A stretch of 64,000 nt of DNA. Source: Chitinimonas prasina (GTDB lineage: Bacteria; Pseudomonadota; Gammaproteobacteria; Burkholderiales; Chitinimonadaceae). This document shows positions 33,908 through 43,709 of this stretch, piece by piece. The notes beneath the pieces are model-generated. The model did no database searches. It worked only from the letters and a program-made list of their open reading frames with translations, and had not been told where the DNA came from. Location of the stretch: contig NZ_BSOG01000001.1 in assembly GCF_030160395.1 (NCBI RefSeq), positions 1,330,117 through 1,394,116 of the forward strand, in the 5' to 3' direction. Positions within the stretch are counted from its first letter, which is position 1. Each line of letters begins with the position of its first letter. Made by a program: the position numbers and the translations under genes.

Positions 33908-35053
33908 ATGCACGCACGCACGCTCTCTATCGCTGTTGCCGCCGCACTGGCAGGCAACACCCTGGCCGCACCACTACAGGCGCTGGGCAAGCCCGAAGGC
34001 AAGCTCAACATCATTGCCTGGCCAGGCTATATAGAGCGCGGCGAGACCGACAAGAACTACGATTGGGTAAGCGGCTTCGAGAAGGCCACCGGCTGCAAGG
34101 TCAACGTCAAGACGGCGGCTACCTCGGACGAAATGGTCAGCCTGATGAACCAGGGTGGCTATGACCTGGTGACCGCCTCGGGGGACGCCAGCCTGCGGCT
34201 GATCTACGGCAAGAAGGTGCAGGAGGTGAACCTGAAGCTGGTTCCCTCCTATGCCACCGTCGATAGCCGCCTGCAGCACGCGCCCTGGCACAAGGTGGAT
34301 GGCAAGCACTATGGCGTGCCCTACCAGTGGGGGGCCAATTTCCTGGCTTACAACACCAAGATTTTTCCCAAGGCGCCCGATAGCTGGGGCGTGGTGTTCG
34401 ACGAGCAGAAACTGCCGGACGGCAAGACCAACAAGGGCCGGGTGCAGGCCTACGATGGGGCCATCTATGTGGCGGATGCCGCGCTCTACCTGATGTACAA
34501 GAATCCCGCTCTGGGCATCAAGGACCCCTACGAGTTGACCGAGACCCAGTATGCCGAGGTGCTCAAACTGCTGCGGGCGCAGAAGCAGCTGATCCATCGC
34601 TACTGGCACGATGTGACTGTACAGATGAACGATTTCAAGAACGAGGGGGTGGCGGCCAGCAGTGCCTGGGGCTACCAGATCAATGCCTTGCAGGCGGAAA
34701 AATTCCCCATTGAAGGTGTGATACCCAAGGAAGGCGCTACCGGCTGGGCCGATACCACCATGCTGCATGCCGATGCCAAGAACCCGGTCTGCGCCTACAA
34801 GTGGATGGAGCATTCGCTCAACCGCAAGCTGCAATCGTCACTTGCCGAATGGTTTGGCTCCAACCCTGCCGTACCAGCCGCCTGCAAGGACAAGGTGCCT
34901 GGCGGCAGTGACTTCTGCAAGAGCAATGGTTTCGACCGCATCGCCCAGATACGCTTCTGGAAAACCCCGCAGGCCAAGTGCAGCACCCAGGCCAGCTGCG
35001 TGCCCTATAGCCGCTGGACGGCCGACTACATCGCCATCATGGGCGGCCGCTGA
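33908..35053 (+). CDS. ydcS: Polyamine-type ABC transporter, periplasmic binding protein
   Basis: This 381-aa secreted protein, the same length as E. coli YdcS, has a signal peptide in the first 20 residues (LSIAVAAALAGNTLAAPLQA). It continues LNIIAWPGYIERGETDKNYD, then ATSDEMVSLMNQGGYDLVTA, PYQWGANFLAYNTK and EGVIPKEGATGWADTTML, as in the PotD/YdcS family. Six cysteines near the C-terminus may form disulphides. AAGGAG precedes the ATG. It is followed by the ATPase, two permeases and patD, the ydcSTUV-patD order, and so probably binds putrescine or a related polyamine. Confidence 0.9.
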   Translation: MHARTLSIAVAAALAGNTLAAPLQALGKPEGKLNIIAWPGYIERGETDKNYDWVSGFEKATGCKVNVKTAATSDEMVSLMNQGGYDLVTASGDASLRLIYGKKVQEVNLKLVPSYATVDSRLQHAPWHKVDGKHYGVPYQWGANFLAYNTKIFPKAPDSWGVVFDEQKLPDGKTNKGRVQAYDGAIYVADAALYLMYKNPALGIKDPYELTETQYAEVLKLLRAQKQLIHRYWHDVTVQMNDFKNEGVAASSAWGYQINALQAEKFPIEGVIPKEGATGWADTTMLHADAKNPVCAYKWMEHSLNRKLQSSLAEWFGSNPAVPAACKDKVPGGSDFCKSNGFDRIAQIRFWKTPQAKCSTQASCVPYSRWTADYIAIMGGR

Positions 35054-35159
35054 TGCCGGTGGGCTGTCCTCAGCCCGATTGCTCCGCGGCTGCTGCGCGC
35101 ACCGCTCTCCTGGCCGACCCCACGGTTGGCCAGGTTTTTTGCCCGCCACAGGTAGTGTG

Positions 35160-36170
35160 ATGAATCATGCCGTCGAGTTCCAACAGGTATCGCGGGTATT
35201 CGATACCGTCCATGCCGTGGACAGGGTCGATCTAACCGTCGCCGAAGGCGAATTCTTTTCCATGCTGGGGCCCTCGGGCTCGGGCAAGACCACCTGCCTG
35301 CGGCTGATTGCAGGCTTTGAGCAGGCCAGTGCCGGCTGTATCCGCATCCATGGCCGCGACGCTGCCGGGGTGCCGCCCTATGAGCGCGACGTGAACACGG
35401 TGTTCCAGGACTATGCCCTGTTCCCGCATATGAGCGTGCTGGACAATGTGGCCTATGGCCTGATGGTGCGGGGAGTGGCGCGTGCAGCGCGGCACAGGCA
35501 GGCAGAACACATGCTGGCCATGGTCAAGCTGGCCGATTTCGGCGGCCGCAGGCCGGCGGCATTATCGGGCGGCCAGCGCCAGCGGGTAGCCCTGGCCCGC
35601 GCCCTGATCAACCAGCCCCGCGTGCTGCTGCTGGACGAACCCCTGGGCGCGCTGGACCTCAAGCTGCGCGAGGCCATGCAGACCGAACTCAAGGCCTTGC
35701 AGCGGCAGTTGGGCATCACCTTTGTCTACGTCACCCACGATCAGGGCGAGGCCCTGTCGATGTCGGATCGGGTGGCGGTGTTCAAGCAGGGCCGCATCGA
35801 GCAGCTCTCCAGCCCGCGCGAGCTGTACAACCGGCCGCGTACTGCCTTCGTGGCCGACTTCGTCGGCGGCGCCAATGTCATTGATGCCAGCCTGGCCCAG
35901 GGCCTGATCGGCAGGGCGCAAGCATTCTCGGTGCGGCCAGAACAGATGGATTTCGTCAGCGAGGGCGATGGTGGCATCCAGCTGGCCGGTACCCTGGTGG
36001 ATGTGCAGTACCACGGTGCGGTCAGCCGCTACCAGGTGGCACTGGCCGATGGCCGGCAACTGGCGGTAAGCCGCCCCAACCTGCTTGATGCCACGCAGGT
36101 AGCGCCCGAGCCCGGCCAGGCCGTGACGGTGGGCTGGCCTGCCCACGCCATGGTCATGCTGGAAGCCTGA
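35160..36170 (+). CDS. ydcT: Polyamine-type ABC transporter ATPase
   Basis: This 336-aa protein has the Walker A GPSGSGKTT, the Q-loop region NTVFQDYALFPHMSV, the signature LSGGQRQRVALARAL and the Walker B VLLLDEPLGALD. The C-terminal 100 residues hold the TOBE-type regulatory domain seen in PotA/YdcT (FSVRPEQMDFV). The ATG is at 35160, with only a weak ribosome site, and lies 106 bases after ydcS. It energises the YdcU/YdcV permease pair at the inner membrane. Confidence 0.92.
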   Translation: MNHAVEFQQVSRVFDTVHAVDRVDLTVAEGEFFSMLGPSGSGKTTCLRLIAGFEQASAGCIRIHGRDAAGVPPYERDVNTVFQDYALFPHMSVLDNVAYGLMVRGVARAARHRQAEHMLAMVKLADFGGRRPAALSGGQRQRVALARALINQPRVLLLDEPLGALDLKLREAMQTELKALQRQLGITFVYVTHDQGEALSMSDRVAVFKQGRIEQLSSPRELYNRPRTAFVADFVGGANVIDASLAQGLIGRAQAFSVRPEQMDFVSEGDGGIQLAGTLVDVQYHGAVSRYQVALADGRQLAVSRPNLLDATQVAPEPGQAVTVGWPAHAMVMLEA

Positions 36171-36173
36171 GCC

Positions 36174-37151
36174 ATGGCTATCCCAGCCCCCGACCCGCTG
36201 CACCAGCATGGCCTGCCCACCGCCGGCATCAGGCGACGCCTGGCCAGCTTGCTGTACCGGCGCCAGACCCTGTTGCTGCTATTGCTGCTGACGCCACCTC
36301 TGCTGTGGTTCGGGGTGGTCTACCTGGGTTCGCTGCTGGCCCTGCTGATGCAGAGCTTCTATACCTTTGACGACTTCACCATGGCGGTGACGCCCGAACT
36401 GACGCTGGCCAACTTCCGCGCCATTGCCGATCCGGCCAACCCGCTGTTCGGCGCCAATATCGATATCGTATTGCGCACCCTGGGCATGGCGGCTGCCGTG
36501 ACGGTGGCCTGCGCCCTGATTGCCTTCCCCATCGCCTATTACATGGCCCGCTACGCCAGGGGGTGGCAGAAAGGCTTTTTCTATATCGCGGTCATGGCGC
36601 CCATGTGGGCCAGCTATATCGTCAAGGCCTATTCCTGGACGGTGATCCTGGCCAAGGGTGGCATCGTCTACTGGCTGGTGCAGGCGCTGGGGCTGAATGC
36701 CGTGCTGGAGGCCGTGCTGAGCCTGCCGGTGGTGGGCGGCAGCTCGCTCTCCACCAGCAATCTGGGGCGCTTCATGGTATTCACCTATATCTGGCTGCCC
36801 TTCATGATACTGCCCATACAGGCGGCGCTGGAGCGGGTGCCGCTGTCGCTGCTGCAGGCATCCAGTGATCTGGGCGCTCGGCCGGCACAGACTTTCCGGA
36901 CCGTCATGCTGCCGCTGGCCTTCCCAGGCGTGGTGGCAGGCTCCATCTTCACTTTCAGCCTGACCCTGGGCGACTTTATCGTGCCGCAGCTGGTCGGGCC
37001 GTCCGGCCTGTTCATCGGCAACTATGTCTACACCATGCAGGGCGCGGTGGGGAACATCCCCATGGCAGCGGCCTTTACCGTGGTACCGGTGCTGCTGATC
37101 AGCCTGTACCTGGCCCTGGCCAGGCGTCTGGGAGCCTTCGATGCACTCTGA
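36174..37151 (+). CDS. ydcU: Polyamine-type ABC transporter permease 1
   Basis: This 325-aa membrane protein has about six membrane segments, with a long N-terminal one ([20 protein letters not shown]). The EAA-type loop contacting the ATPase is [20 protein letters not shown] with [16 protein letters not shown]. It is of the PotB/YdcU type. The start is three bases after the ydcT stop, and it overlaps ydcV by 11 bases. Confidence 0.92.
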   Translation: MAIPAPDPLHQHGLPTAGIRRRLASLLYRRQTLLLLLLLTPPLLWFGVVYLGSLLALLMQSFYTFDDFTMAVTPELTLANFRAIADPANPLFGANIDIVLRTLGMAAAVTVACALIAFPIAYYMARYARGWQKGFFYIAVMAPMWASYIVKAYSWTVILAKGGIVYWLVQALGLNAVLEAVLSLPVVGGSSLSTSNLGRFMVFTYIWLPFMILPIQAALERVPLSLLQASSDLGARPAQTFRTVMLPLAFPGVVAGSIFTFSLTLGDFIVPQLVGPSGLFIGNYVYTMQGAVGNIPMAAAFTVVPVLLISLYLALARRLGAFDAL

Positions 37152-37950
37152 AGCCCGTGCCCCTCTATGGCTCAAGCTGCTGGCCTATGGCGGCCTGGCC
37201 TTCCTGCATTTCCCCATCGTGGTGATTGCGCTGTATGCCTTCAACACCGAGGAATCCGCCTACAGCTTCCCCCTGCAGGGCTTTACCCTGGACTGGTTTG
37301 CCGCCGCCTTCGGCCGAGACGATGTGCTTGCCGCCATCTGGCTGTCGGTCAAGGTGGCTGCCGTGGCCACCCTGGCATCGCTGCTGCTGGGCACCATGGC
37401 GGCAGCGGCCTTGTACCGCCGCAGGTTCTGGGGCAAGGAGGCGCTGACCCTGATGCTGATACTGCCGATCGCCCTGCCCGGCATCATCACCGGCATCGCC
37501 CTGCTGTCGGCCTTCAAGCTGCTGGCCTGGGAGCCCTCGTTCTGGACCATCGCCATCGGCCACGCCACCTTCTGCGTGGTGGTGGTCTACAACAATGTGA
37601 TTGCCCGCTTCCGCCGTAGCTCGCACAGCCTGGTCGAAGCCTCCATGGATCTGGGGGCAGATGGCTTCACCACCTTTCGCCATGTGGTGCTGCCGCAGCT
37701 GGCCACCGCCTTGCTGGCTGGCGGGTTGCTGGCCTTCGCCCTCAGCTTTGACGAGATCATCGTGACCACCTTCACGGCCGGCCACGAACGCACCCTGCCC
37801 ATCTGGCTGCTCAACCAGCTGGGCCGGCCGCGCGATGTACCGATTACCAATGTGGTGGCGCTGACGGTGATGCTGATCACCATGGTTCCCGTCATCGCCG
37901 CCTGGAAGCTGACCCAGGGCACCGAAGCGGTGGCGGGCAGCGGCAAATAG
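37141..37950 (+). CDS. ydcV: Polyamine-type ABC transporter permease 2
   Basis: This 269-aa membrane protein of the PotC/YdcV type has about six membrane segments. The EAA loop is [19 protein letters not shown] with [16 protein letters not shown]. The start overlaps the end of ydcU, indicating coupled translation. It forms the heterodimeric pore with YdcU. Confidence 0.92.
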   Translation: MHSEARAPLWLKLLAYGGLAFLHFPIVVIALYAFNTEESAYSFPLQGFTLDWFAAAFGRDDVLAAIWLSVKVAAVATLASLLLGTMAAAALYRRRFWGKEALTLMLILPIALPGIITGIALLSAFKLLAWEPSFWTIAIGHATFCVVVVYNNVIARFRRSSHSLVEASMDLGADGFTTFRHVVLPQLATALLAGGLLAFALSFDEIIVTTFTAGHERTLPIWLLNQLGRPRDVPITNVVALTVMLITMVPVIAAWKLTQGTEAVAGSGK

Positions 37951-37970
37951 CGTGCTTATCTGGAGACACC

Positions 37971-39395
37971 ATGCAGACCCAACTCTTGATCAATGGCCAG
38001 TTTGTTGCTGGCGAGGGCGATGTGGAAGCCGTGCTCAACCCGGCCAGCGGCCAGGCCATCGCCCAGGTGGCCGAAGCCAGCCTGGCACAGGTACAGGCTG
38101 CGGTGGCGGCGGCGGAAGCCGCCTTTGCCGCCTGGGGCCGTACCACGCCCAAGGACAGGTCCACCGCCTTGCTGCGGCTGGCCGATGCCATCGAAGCACG
38201 CGCCACTGAGTTTGCCCAGCTGGAATCGCTCAACTGCGGCAAGCCCTATCTGTTTGCGCTGAATGACGAGATACCGGCCGTGGCCGATGTCTTCCGCTTT
38301 TTTGCCGGCGCGGTGCGCTGCCAGCAGGGCCAGGTGGCGGGCGAATACCTGCCGGGCTTTACCAGCATGATACGGCGCGACCCGCTAGGGGTGGTGGCCA
38401 GCATCGCGCCCTGGAACTACCCCTTGATGATGGCGGCCTGGAAGATCGCCCCCGCCATCGCTGCCGGCAATACCGTGGTGATCAAGCCCAGCGAACAGAC
38501 GCCGCTGACCACCCTCAAGCTGGCCGAGCTGTTGGCCGAGCTGCTGCCGCCCGGCGTGGTCAACGTGGTCACCGGCCGGGGCGAGACGGTGGGCCGCCCG
38601 CTGATCTCGCAACCGCAGGTACGCATGATCTCGCTGACCGGCGATGTCGCCACCGGCCAGAAAATCCTGGAGACCGCCGCCCACAGTCTCAAGCGCACCC
38701 ACCTGGAACTGGGCGGCAAGGCACCGGTGATTGTGTTCGACGATGCTGACCTGGATGAAGTGGTGGCAGGCGTACGCACCTTCGGCTATTACAACGCCGG
38801 CCAGGATTGCACGGCGGCCTGCCGCATCTATGCTGGCCCCCGCATCTACGACAAGCTGGTGGCCGATCTTTCCAGCGCGGTATCGGGCATCCGCTTTGGC
38901 GAACAGCACCTGGAAGGCGTGGAGATGGGCCCGCTGATCTCGGCGCGACAGCGCGACAGGGTGGCCGGCTTCGTGGAGCGGGCGGCCGCGCAGGCGCATA
39001 TCGAGGTGACCGCTGGTGGCAGGGCCGGCGCGGGCAGCGGTTTTTTCTTCGAGCCCACGGTGGTGGCCGGTGCCCGCCAGGACGACGAGATCGTCCGGCG
39101 CGAGGTGTTCGGCCCGGTGGTGTCCATTACCCGTTTCGACGAGGTGGAGCAGGCGGTCAGCTGGGCCAATGATTCGGACTACGGCCTGGCCAGCTCGGTG
39201 TGGACCCGCGATGTGAACCGCGCCATGCAGGTGGCCAGCCGGCTGCAATACGGCTGCACCTGGATCAATACCCATTTCATGCTGGTGAACGAGATGCCGC
39301 ATGGCGGCATGAAGAAGTCAGGCTATGGCAAGGATATGTCGCTGTACGCGCTGGAGGATTACAGCTGCGTGCGGCATGTGATGATCAAAGGTTGA
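37971..39395 (+). CDS. patD: Gamma-aminobutyraldehyde dehydrogenase
   Basis: This 474-aa NAD-dependent aldehyde dehydrogenase, the length of E. coli PatD (YdcW), oxidises 4-aminobutanal from putrescine to GABA. It has the cofactor motif [10 protein letters not shown], the catalytic Glu246 in LELGGKAPV and the nucleophile Cys280 in [10 protein letters not shown], the PatD-type active site. It follows ydcSTUV by 20 bases with a GAGA-type ribosome site. The transporter plus the dehydrogenase couple polyamine uptake to its breakdown; no putrescine aminotransferase gene is in the window. Confidence 0.92.
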   Translation: MQTQLLINGQFVAGEGDVEAVLNPASGQAIAQVAEASLAQVQAAVAAAEAAFAAWGRTTPKDRSTALLRLADAIEARATEFAQLESLNCGKPYLFALNDEIPAVADVFRFFAGAVRCQQGQVAGEYLPGFTSMIRRDPLGVVASIAPWNYPLMMAAWKIAPAIAAGNTVVIKPSEQTPLTTLKLAELLAELLPPGVVNVVTGRGETVGRPLISQPQVRMISLTGDVATGQKILETAAHSLKRTHLELGGKAPVIVFDDADLDEVVAGVRTFGYYNAGQDCTAACRIYAGPRIYDKLVADLSSAVSGIRFGEQHLEGVEMGPLISARQRDRVAGFVERAAAQAHIEVTAGGRAGAGSGFFFEPTVVAGARQDDEIVRREVFGPVVSITRFDEVEQAVSWANDSDYGLASSVWTRDVNRAMQVASRLQYGCTWINTHFMLVNEMPHGGMKKSGYGKDMSLYALEDYSCVRHVMIKG

Positions 39396-39530
39396 AGGGC
39401 TATGCCCACCACGGGCCGGCTATCCGACCGGCGGTGAAGGTTACGACGGCCTACGCGGCGGAAATCGCTGGTGGCAATGGCCGTGCTTTGGTATACGCAT
39501 GGCTGACTTCCCAGAAAGCACCGTATCTCC

Positions 39531-41510
39531 ATGAATGACAGCAGCCAGAACGATATCGCCCCGACCGAAGCCACCGCCCTGAGCGACTACCTGGAGGCCC
39601 AGCAGGCCACCCTGGTGACCTCGGACGGCAGCTATGCCGTATCGGTGCATGGCGAGATCCTGGTGGGCAAGCGGGTGGTGCCCTACCACCTGATCCCGGA
39701 CGATGGTTTTCTGGGCAAGGTCAGCAAATGGCGCAAGCTCGATATCGTCGAGCGGCTGGCCTTGCTGCAGTCGCGCTGGAATGCCGAGGCCCGCGCCCGG
39801 CTGGAAGCCCAGTTGGGCAAGTGCGCAGACCAGGTGGTCGCCATCGCCCACGAATACGAGCTGGACCCCAGCAGTGCCCTGCATGCGCTGCAGGCCAAGT
39901 ACGAGCTGGCGCGGCTGCGCTGCATCGTGGCGCTCGATCGTATCGAGGCGGCCAAGGGCAACCGCGCCGCCACCCGCCAGGCCGAGAAGACCCGTGATGC
40001 GGTCAATCTGTCGCTCTACCCCGAATCCTTTACCACCGCTCAGGGCATGAAGCGGCATTTCATTGCCATCCTGGGGCCGACCAACTCGGGCAAGACCCAT
40101 GCGGCCATGGAGCACCTGACCCGGGCCCGATCCGGCGTCTATCTGGCGCCGCTGCGCCTGCTGGCCCTGGAAAACTACAACCGACTGCTGGACGTGGGCG
40201 TGGCCGTCAGCCTGGTCACCGGCGAGCAGCGCAAGCTCCACCCCGAGGCGACCCATGTGGCCAGCACGGTGGAAATGCTCAATCCCAACCGGGTGATAGA
40301 GGTGGCGGTCATCGACGAGATACAGCTACTCGATGACCCCGACCGTGGTGCCGCCTGGACGGCAGCCGTCTGCGGCGTCCCTGCCAGCACCGTCTACCTG
40401 CTGGGCGCACTGGAGGCCGAAGAGGCCATACGTTCGCTGGTCAAACGGGTGGGCGGTACGCTGGAAGTACGCAAGATGGAGCGCAAATCGCCGCTGGAGA
40501 TGGAAAAGCAGCCACTGGGCTCGCTGCGCAACCTCAAGCCCGGCGACGTGCTGATCGCCTTCTCCCGCCGCGAGGTGCTGAACTGGCGCGATCAGGTAAT
40601 GGAACAGGGTTTTGCCGTCTCGGCCATCTACGGCAACCTCTCGCCCGAGGTACGGCAGGCCCAGGCCGAGCGCTTTATCGAAGGCGAGACCCAGATCGTG
40701 GTGGGCACCGACGCCATCGGCATGGGCCTCAACACCCCGGCGCGGCGGGTGATCTTTACTACCTCCAACAAATTCGACGGCTATGCCGAAGGGGTGATCG
40801 CCGCCCCGCTGGCCAAGCAGATCGCCGGCCGGGCCGGCCGCTATGGCGAGCATGCCGCCGGCTACGTGGCCGGGCTCGATGCCCACACCCACAAGACCAT
40901 CACCGCCCTGCTTCGCGCCAAGCCCGAACCGCTGCCCGACACCGGCTTCTTTGTGGCGCCCAATCTCGATTACCTGGAACTGATCGCCAAGGCCACCGGC
41001 CAGACCAAGTTGCAGCCGCTGCTGGAGCTGTTTGCCAAGCACATCAATGTGCACGACGAGTTCTTCCTGCCCGCCAACCTGACCGAGCAGACCGAGAAAG
41101 CCCGCTGGCTGGACACCCTCAACCTCTCGCTGGCCGACCGCTTTACCCTGAGCCTGTGCCCGGTATCGACCAAGATACCGATGCTGGAACGTGCCCTGCA
41201 GGATTGGGCCCGCCACCGCGCCGAAAAACGCCGTGCCCCGCTGCTGCGGATGGAGGGCATGGGCGGCCGCAACGAATTGCAGTTCATGGAAGACAGCTGC
41301 AAGCTCTATGCCGCCTATGCCTGGCTGGGCTACCGCATGCCCGAGACCTTCCCGGACGAGGACATGGCGCAGATGCTGATGCAATCCACTTCGGAGAAGA
41401 TCGACCGCATGCTGGCCATGCGCAATACCCGCCAACGCCAGGACAAGGAAAAGCGGCAGGGTAGGCGCGACGGCGGCGGTGCGGCCAAGTTCAAGGGGCG
41501 GCGGCGCTAG
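39531..41510 (+). CDS. Suv3-like superfamily 2 RNA helicase
   Basis: This 659-aa helicase resembles mitochondrial Suv3 rather than DEAD-box proteins. It has Walker A GPTNSGKTHAA (residues 182-192), LAPLRLLALENYNRL, the motif II variant DEIQLLDDPDRGAAW, SRREVLNWRD, TDAIGMGLNTPARRVIF and QIAGRAGRYGEHAAG (motif VI). The C-terminal 150 residues match the Suv3 helical region, and the tail is basic (KEKRQGRRDGGG...KFKGRRR), probably binding RNA. Suv3 works with RNA-degrading enzymes. No partner nuclease is adjacent. Confidence 0.88.
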   Translation: MNDSSQNDIAPTEATALSDYLEAQQATLVTSDGSYAVSVHGEILVGKRVVPYHLIPDDGFLGKVSKWRKLDIVERLALLQSRWNAEARARLEAQLGKCADQVVAIAHEYELDPSSALHALQAKYELARLRCIVALDRIEAAKGNRAATRQAEKTRDAVNLSLYPESFTTAQGMKRHFIAILGPTNSGKTHAAMEHLTRARSGVYLAPLRLLALENYNRLLDVGVAVSLVTGEQRKLHPEATHVASTVEMLNPNRVIEVAVIDEIQLLDDPDRGAAWTAAVCGVPASTVYLLGALEAEEAIRSLVKRVGGTLEVRKMERKSPLEMEKQPLGSLRNLKPGDVLIAFSRREVLNWRDQVMEQGFAVSAIYGNLSPEVRQAQAERFIEGETQIVVGTDAIGMGLNTPARRVIFTTSNKFDGYAEGVIAAPLAKQIAGRAGRYGEHAAGYVAGLDAHTHKTITALLRAKPEPLPDTGFFVAPNLDYLELIAKATGQTKLQPLLELFAKHINVHDEFFLPANLTEQTEKARWLDTLNLSLADRFTLSLCPVSTKIPMLERALQDWARHRAEKRRAPLLRMEGMGGRNELQFMEDSCKLYAAYAWLGYRMPETFPDEDMAQMLMQSTSEKIDRMLAMRNTRQRQDKEKRQGRRDGGGAAKFKGRRR

Positions 41511-41545
41511 GCATCCATTTCTAGCCTGACGTGGCCAAGATAACA

Positions 41546-42937
41546 TTATCGCAATGTCGGCGGTGGCGCTCCCGGTGCGCTCAAGGGGATGCTGACCGTA
41601 AAGCAGCAGCCCTTGCCTTGTAGGCCGGCCTCCAGCGTGATCTGGCCGCCCAGGCGCTGAATGGCCTGTTTGACGATAGCCAGGCCCAGCCCGGAGCCAC
41701 TGCTGTCCAGGTGCTGGCCGCGATGGAAGCGCTCAAACACCATGTCCTGCTGCTCGGCTGCAATCCCTGGCCCATCGTCCCGAACACTCAGTAAAAGAGA
41801 CTGCTGCGTCTGTTGCAGCGCGATGTCGATATGGCTGCCCTGCGGCGTGTAGCGGATGGCGTTGTCGAGTAGATTATGTATCACGCACTGGAAAGCCGAT
41901 TCGGCCAACTGGCAGGGCAGATGGTCCGGTGTATCCAGCGCCAACTCCTGCTGTTTTGCGAAGGCCTTGGGGGCCTGCAGGGCAATTTCCTGGCGGAGCA
42001 ATTGTGCGGCATCGAGCTGGCGCAGGGTTTGCGGGGCAGCGGGATCCAGCCGGGCCAGTTGCAATAGCTGCTGCACCAGGTGTGCGCAGCGGGCAATGGC
42101 ATGCTCGAGTTGCTGTTTCGCCTCTTGCCGTTCGCTGGGTGTGGCGGCCAGGGTCAGTACATGGGCCTGGGCGGCAATGACCGCCATCGGGGTACGCAAT
42201 TCATGGGCGGCGTCGTGTACAAAGCTGTGTTCACGGGCCACCTTGAGACGTAGCTGATCGAGCAGCTGATTCAGGGCATGATGCAGCGGTTTCAGTTCCT
42301 CATGGCGTACCGGCAGTGTGATGGGCGAGAGATCGTCGATGCTGCGTGCGGCAATGAATTGGGAGAACTGCCGCAAGGGCCGTATGCCCTGGCGCACGGC
42401 TATCCAGACTGGCAGTGCGATACAGGGAAACGCAATCAAAAGATACAGTGTCAAATCCTCGGCCAGCGATTGCAGCATCCAGCCGGCGTCCACCTGAGAG
42501 GCGGCCACGGTCAGGGTCCAGCGTGATGCGGTCACGGTATGCACCCGATAGCGGCGCCCCAGCAACTGCTGGTCCTGGATATGCTCCGCCTGCTGATTGA
42601 GCACCTGACCCGCGGCTTGGGTAGTCCGATACATGAGGCGGCCGTCCTGGTCGTATAGCTGGAACAGCACCAGGCTGGGTATGTCATTGCGCCGGTACAT
42701 GCCATTGATCATGTTCGACGTCGTCTGCGTGGCGGCAACCGCCTCCTCGTCGCTTTTCAGCTGCAACAAGTTACTGCGCAGCTCGCTGGCGACATCGCGG
42801 AGGCCGGTATCCAGTTCGGTATCGCTATTGCCGGTGGTAAACATGACGGCCAGCAACAACAGCCACACCAATGAGAAGGCTGCCAGCAAGGCCAGGACAA
42901 CCCGTCGGATGAGGGTGGGGCGAAATAGGCTGTTCAT
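41546..42937 (-). CDS. Two-component sensor histidine kinase (QseC/TctE-like)
   Basis: This is a 463-aa inner-membrane protein. TM1 about 10-33, a periplasmic sensor region about 35-155, TM2 about 160-182 and a HAMP-like linker follow. The phospho-acceptor is His245 in HDAAHELRTPMAV. The ATPase domain has NLLDNAIRYTP (N box), DDGPGIA (G1) and GSGLGLAIVKQA (G2). The start overlaps the stop of the response regulator gene by four bases, so the pair is an operon. The signal is unknown; the serine hydrolase gene lies directly upstream in the opposite direction and could be a target. Confidence 0.93.
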   Translation of the reverse strand: MNSLFRPTLIRRVVLALLAAFSLVWLLLLAVMFTTGNSDTELDTGLRDVASELRSNLLQLKSDEEAVAATQTTSNMINGMYRRNDIPSLVLFQLYDQDGRLMYRTTQAAGQVLNQQAEHIQDQQLLGRRYRVHTVTASRWTLTVAASQVDAGWMLQSLAEDLTLYLLIAFPCIALPVWIAVRQGIRPLRQFSQFIAARSIDDLSPITLPVRHEELKPLHHALNQLLDQLRLKVAREHSFVHDAAHELRTPMAVIAAQAHVLTLAATPSERQEAKQQLEHAIARCAHLVQQLLQLARLDPAAPQTLRQLDAAQLLRQEIALQAPKAFAKQQELALDTPDHLPCQLAESAFQCVIHNLLDNAIRYTPQGSHIDIALQQTQQSLLLSVRDDGPGIAAEQQDMVFERFHRGQHLDSSGSGLGLAIVKQAIQRLGGQITLEAGLQGKGCCFTVSIPLSAPGAPPPTLR

Positions 42938-43590
42938 GCTTGCAGCAGATAGCCGACGCCGCGAATCGTGCGGATATGGCCGGCACCGATCTTGTTGCGC
43001 AGATTGCAGATATGCACCTCGATGGCGCTGAAATTGAGCGGCTCGCCCAAGGGTTCGAGGCGTTGCGCCAGTTCGCCCTTGGAGACGACCATGCCTGGCT
43101 CGCGGGCCAGCTCCAGCAGGATCTGGAACTCGCGGGGCGAGAGTTCGATCTCTGCTCCCGCCAGGCAGAGCCGGTGGCGCTTGGGTTCTATCTGCAAGGG
43201 GCCGATCTGCCAGGTTTCGCTGGCCTGTTGTGCGTAGCGACGCAGCACGGCACGTAGCCGTGACAGCAGTTCTGCGGTGGCAAAGGGTTTGACGATGAAA
43301 TCATCGGCACCGCTATCGAGGCCGTGCAGGCGCTCTTCCAGGGTGGCCCGGGCGGTGAGGATGATGATGGGGACGGTGGCACCCTGCTTGCGCCAGGTAT
43401 TGAGCAACTCAAAACCGCTGCCATCGGGCAGCGAGAGGTCGAGCAGGACACAGGCGTAATCCAGATCGGCTGGGTGTTGTGGTGCATCGGCACTGCGCCG
43501 CAGCCATTCACTGCTGAAACCGGCGGCTTTCAGGGATTTCTGCAGCGCGCTGCCCAAGTCTAGATCGTCTTCAATAAGGAGTACATGCAT
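42934..43590 (-). CDS. OmpR-family response regulator
   Basis: This 218-aa protein has a receiver domain with IEDDLDLG, phospho-acceptor Asp51 in VLLDLSLPDGSG and a Lys in IVKPFA. A winged-helix DNA-binding domain contains LSPREFQILLELAREPGMVV and HICNLRNKIG with the terminal IRTIRGVGYLL. It is the first gene of the pair with the kinase at 41546 and is transcribed away from the serine hydrolase gene. Its short upstream region (about 120 bases to 43710) is the likely shared control region. Confidence 0.94.
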   Translation of the reverse strand: MHVLLIEDDLDLGSALQKSLKAAGFSSEWLRRSADAPQHPADLDYACVLLDLSLPDGSGFELLNTWRKQGATVPIIILTARATLEERLHGLDSGADDFIVKPFATAELLSRLRAVLRRYAQQASETWQIGPLQIEPKRHRLCLAGAEIELSPREFQILLELAREPGMVVSKGELAQRLEPLGEPLNFSAIEVHICNLRNKIGAGHIRTIRGVGYLLQA

Positions 43591-43709
43591 AGCCTGCAGT
43601 GTAGGCAGAGTCCCACCGTTTGGGCAGCCCCTGGCCGGGCCGTCTTAAGCTGGCGCAAAGCTTGGGTTTGGCACGATGGAGACCTTCTCACTCACAGGAT
43701 GTCTGCATC

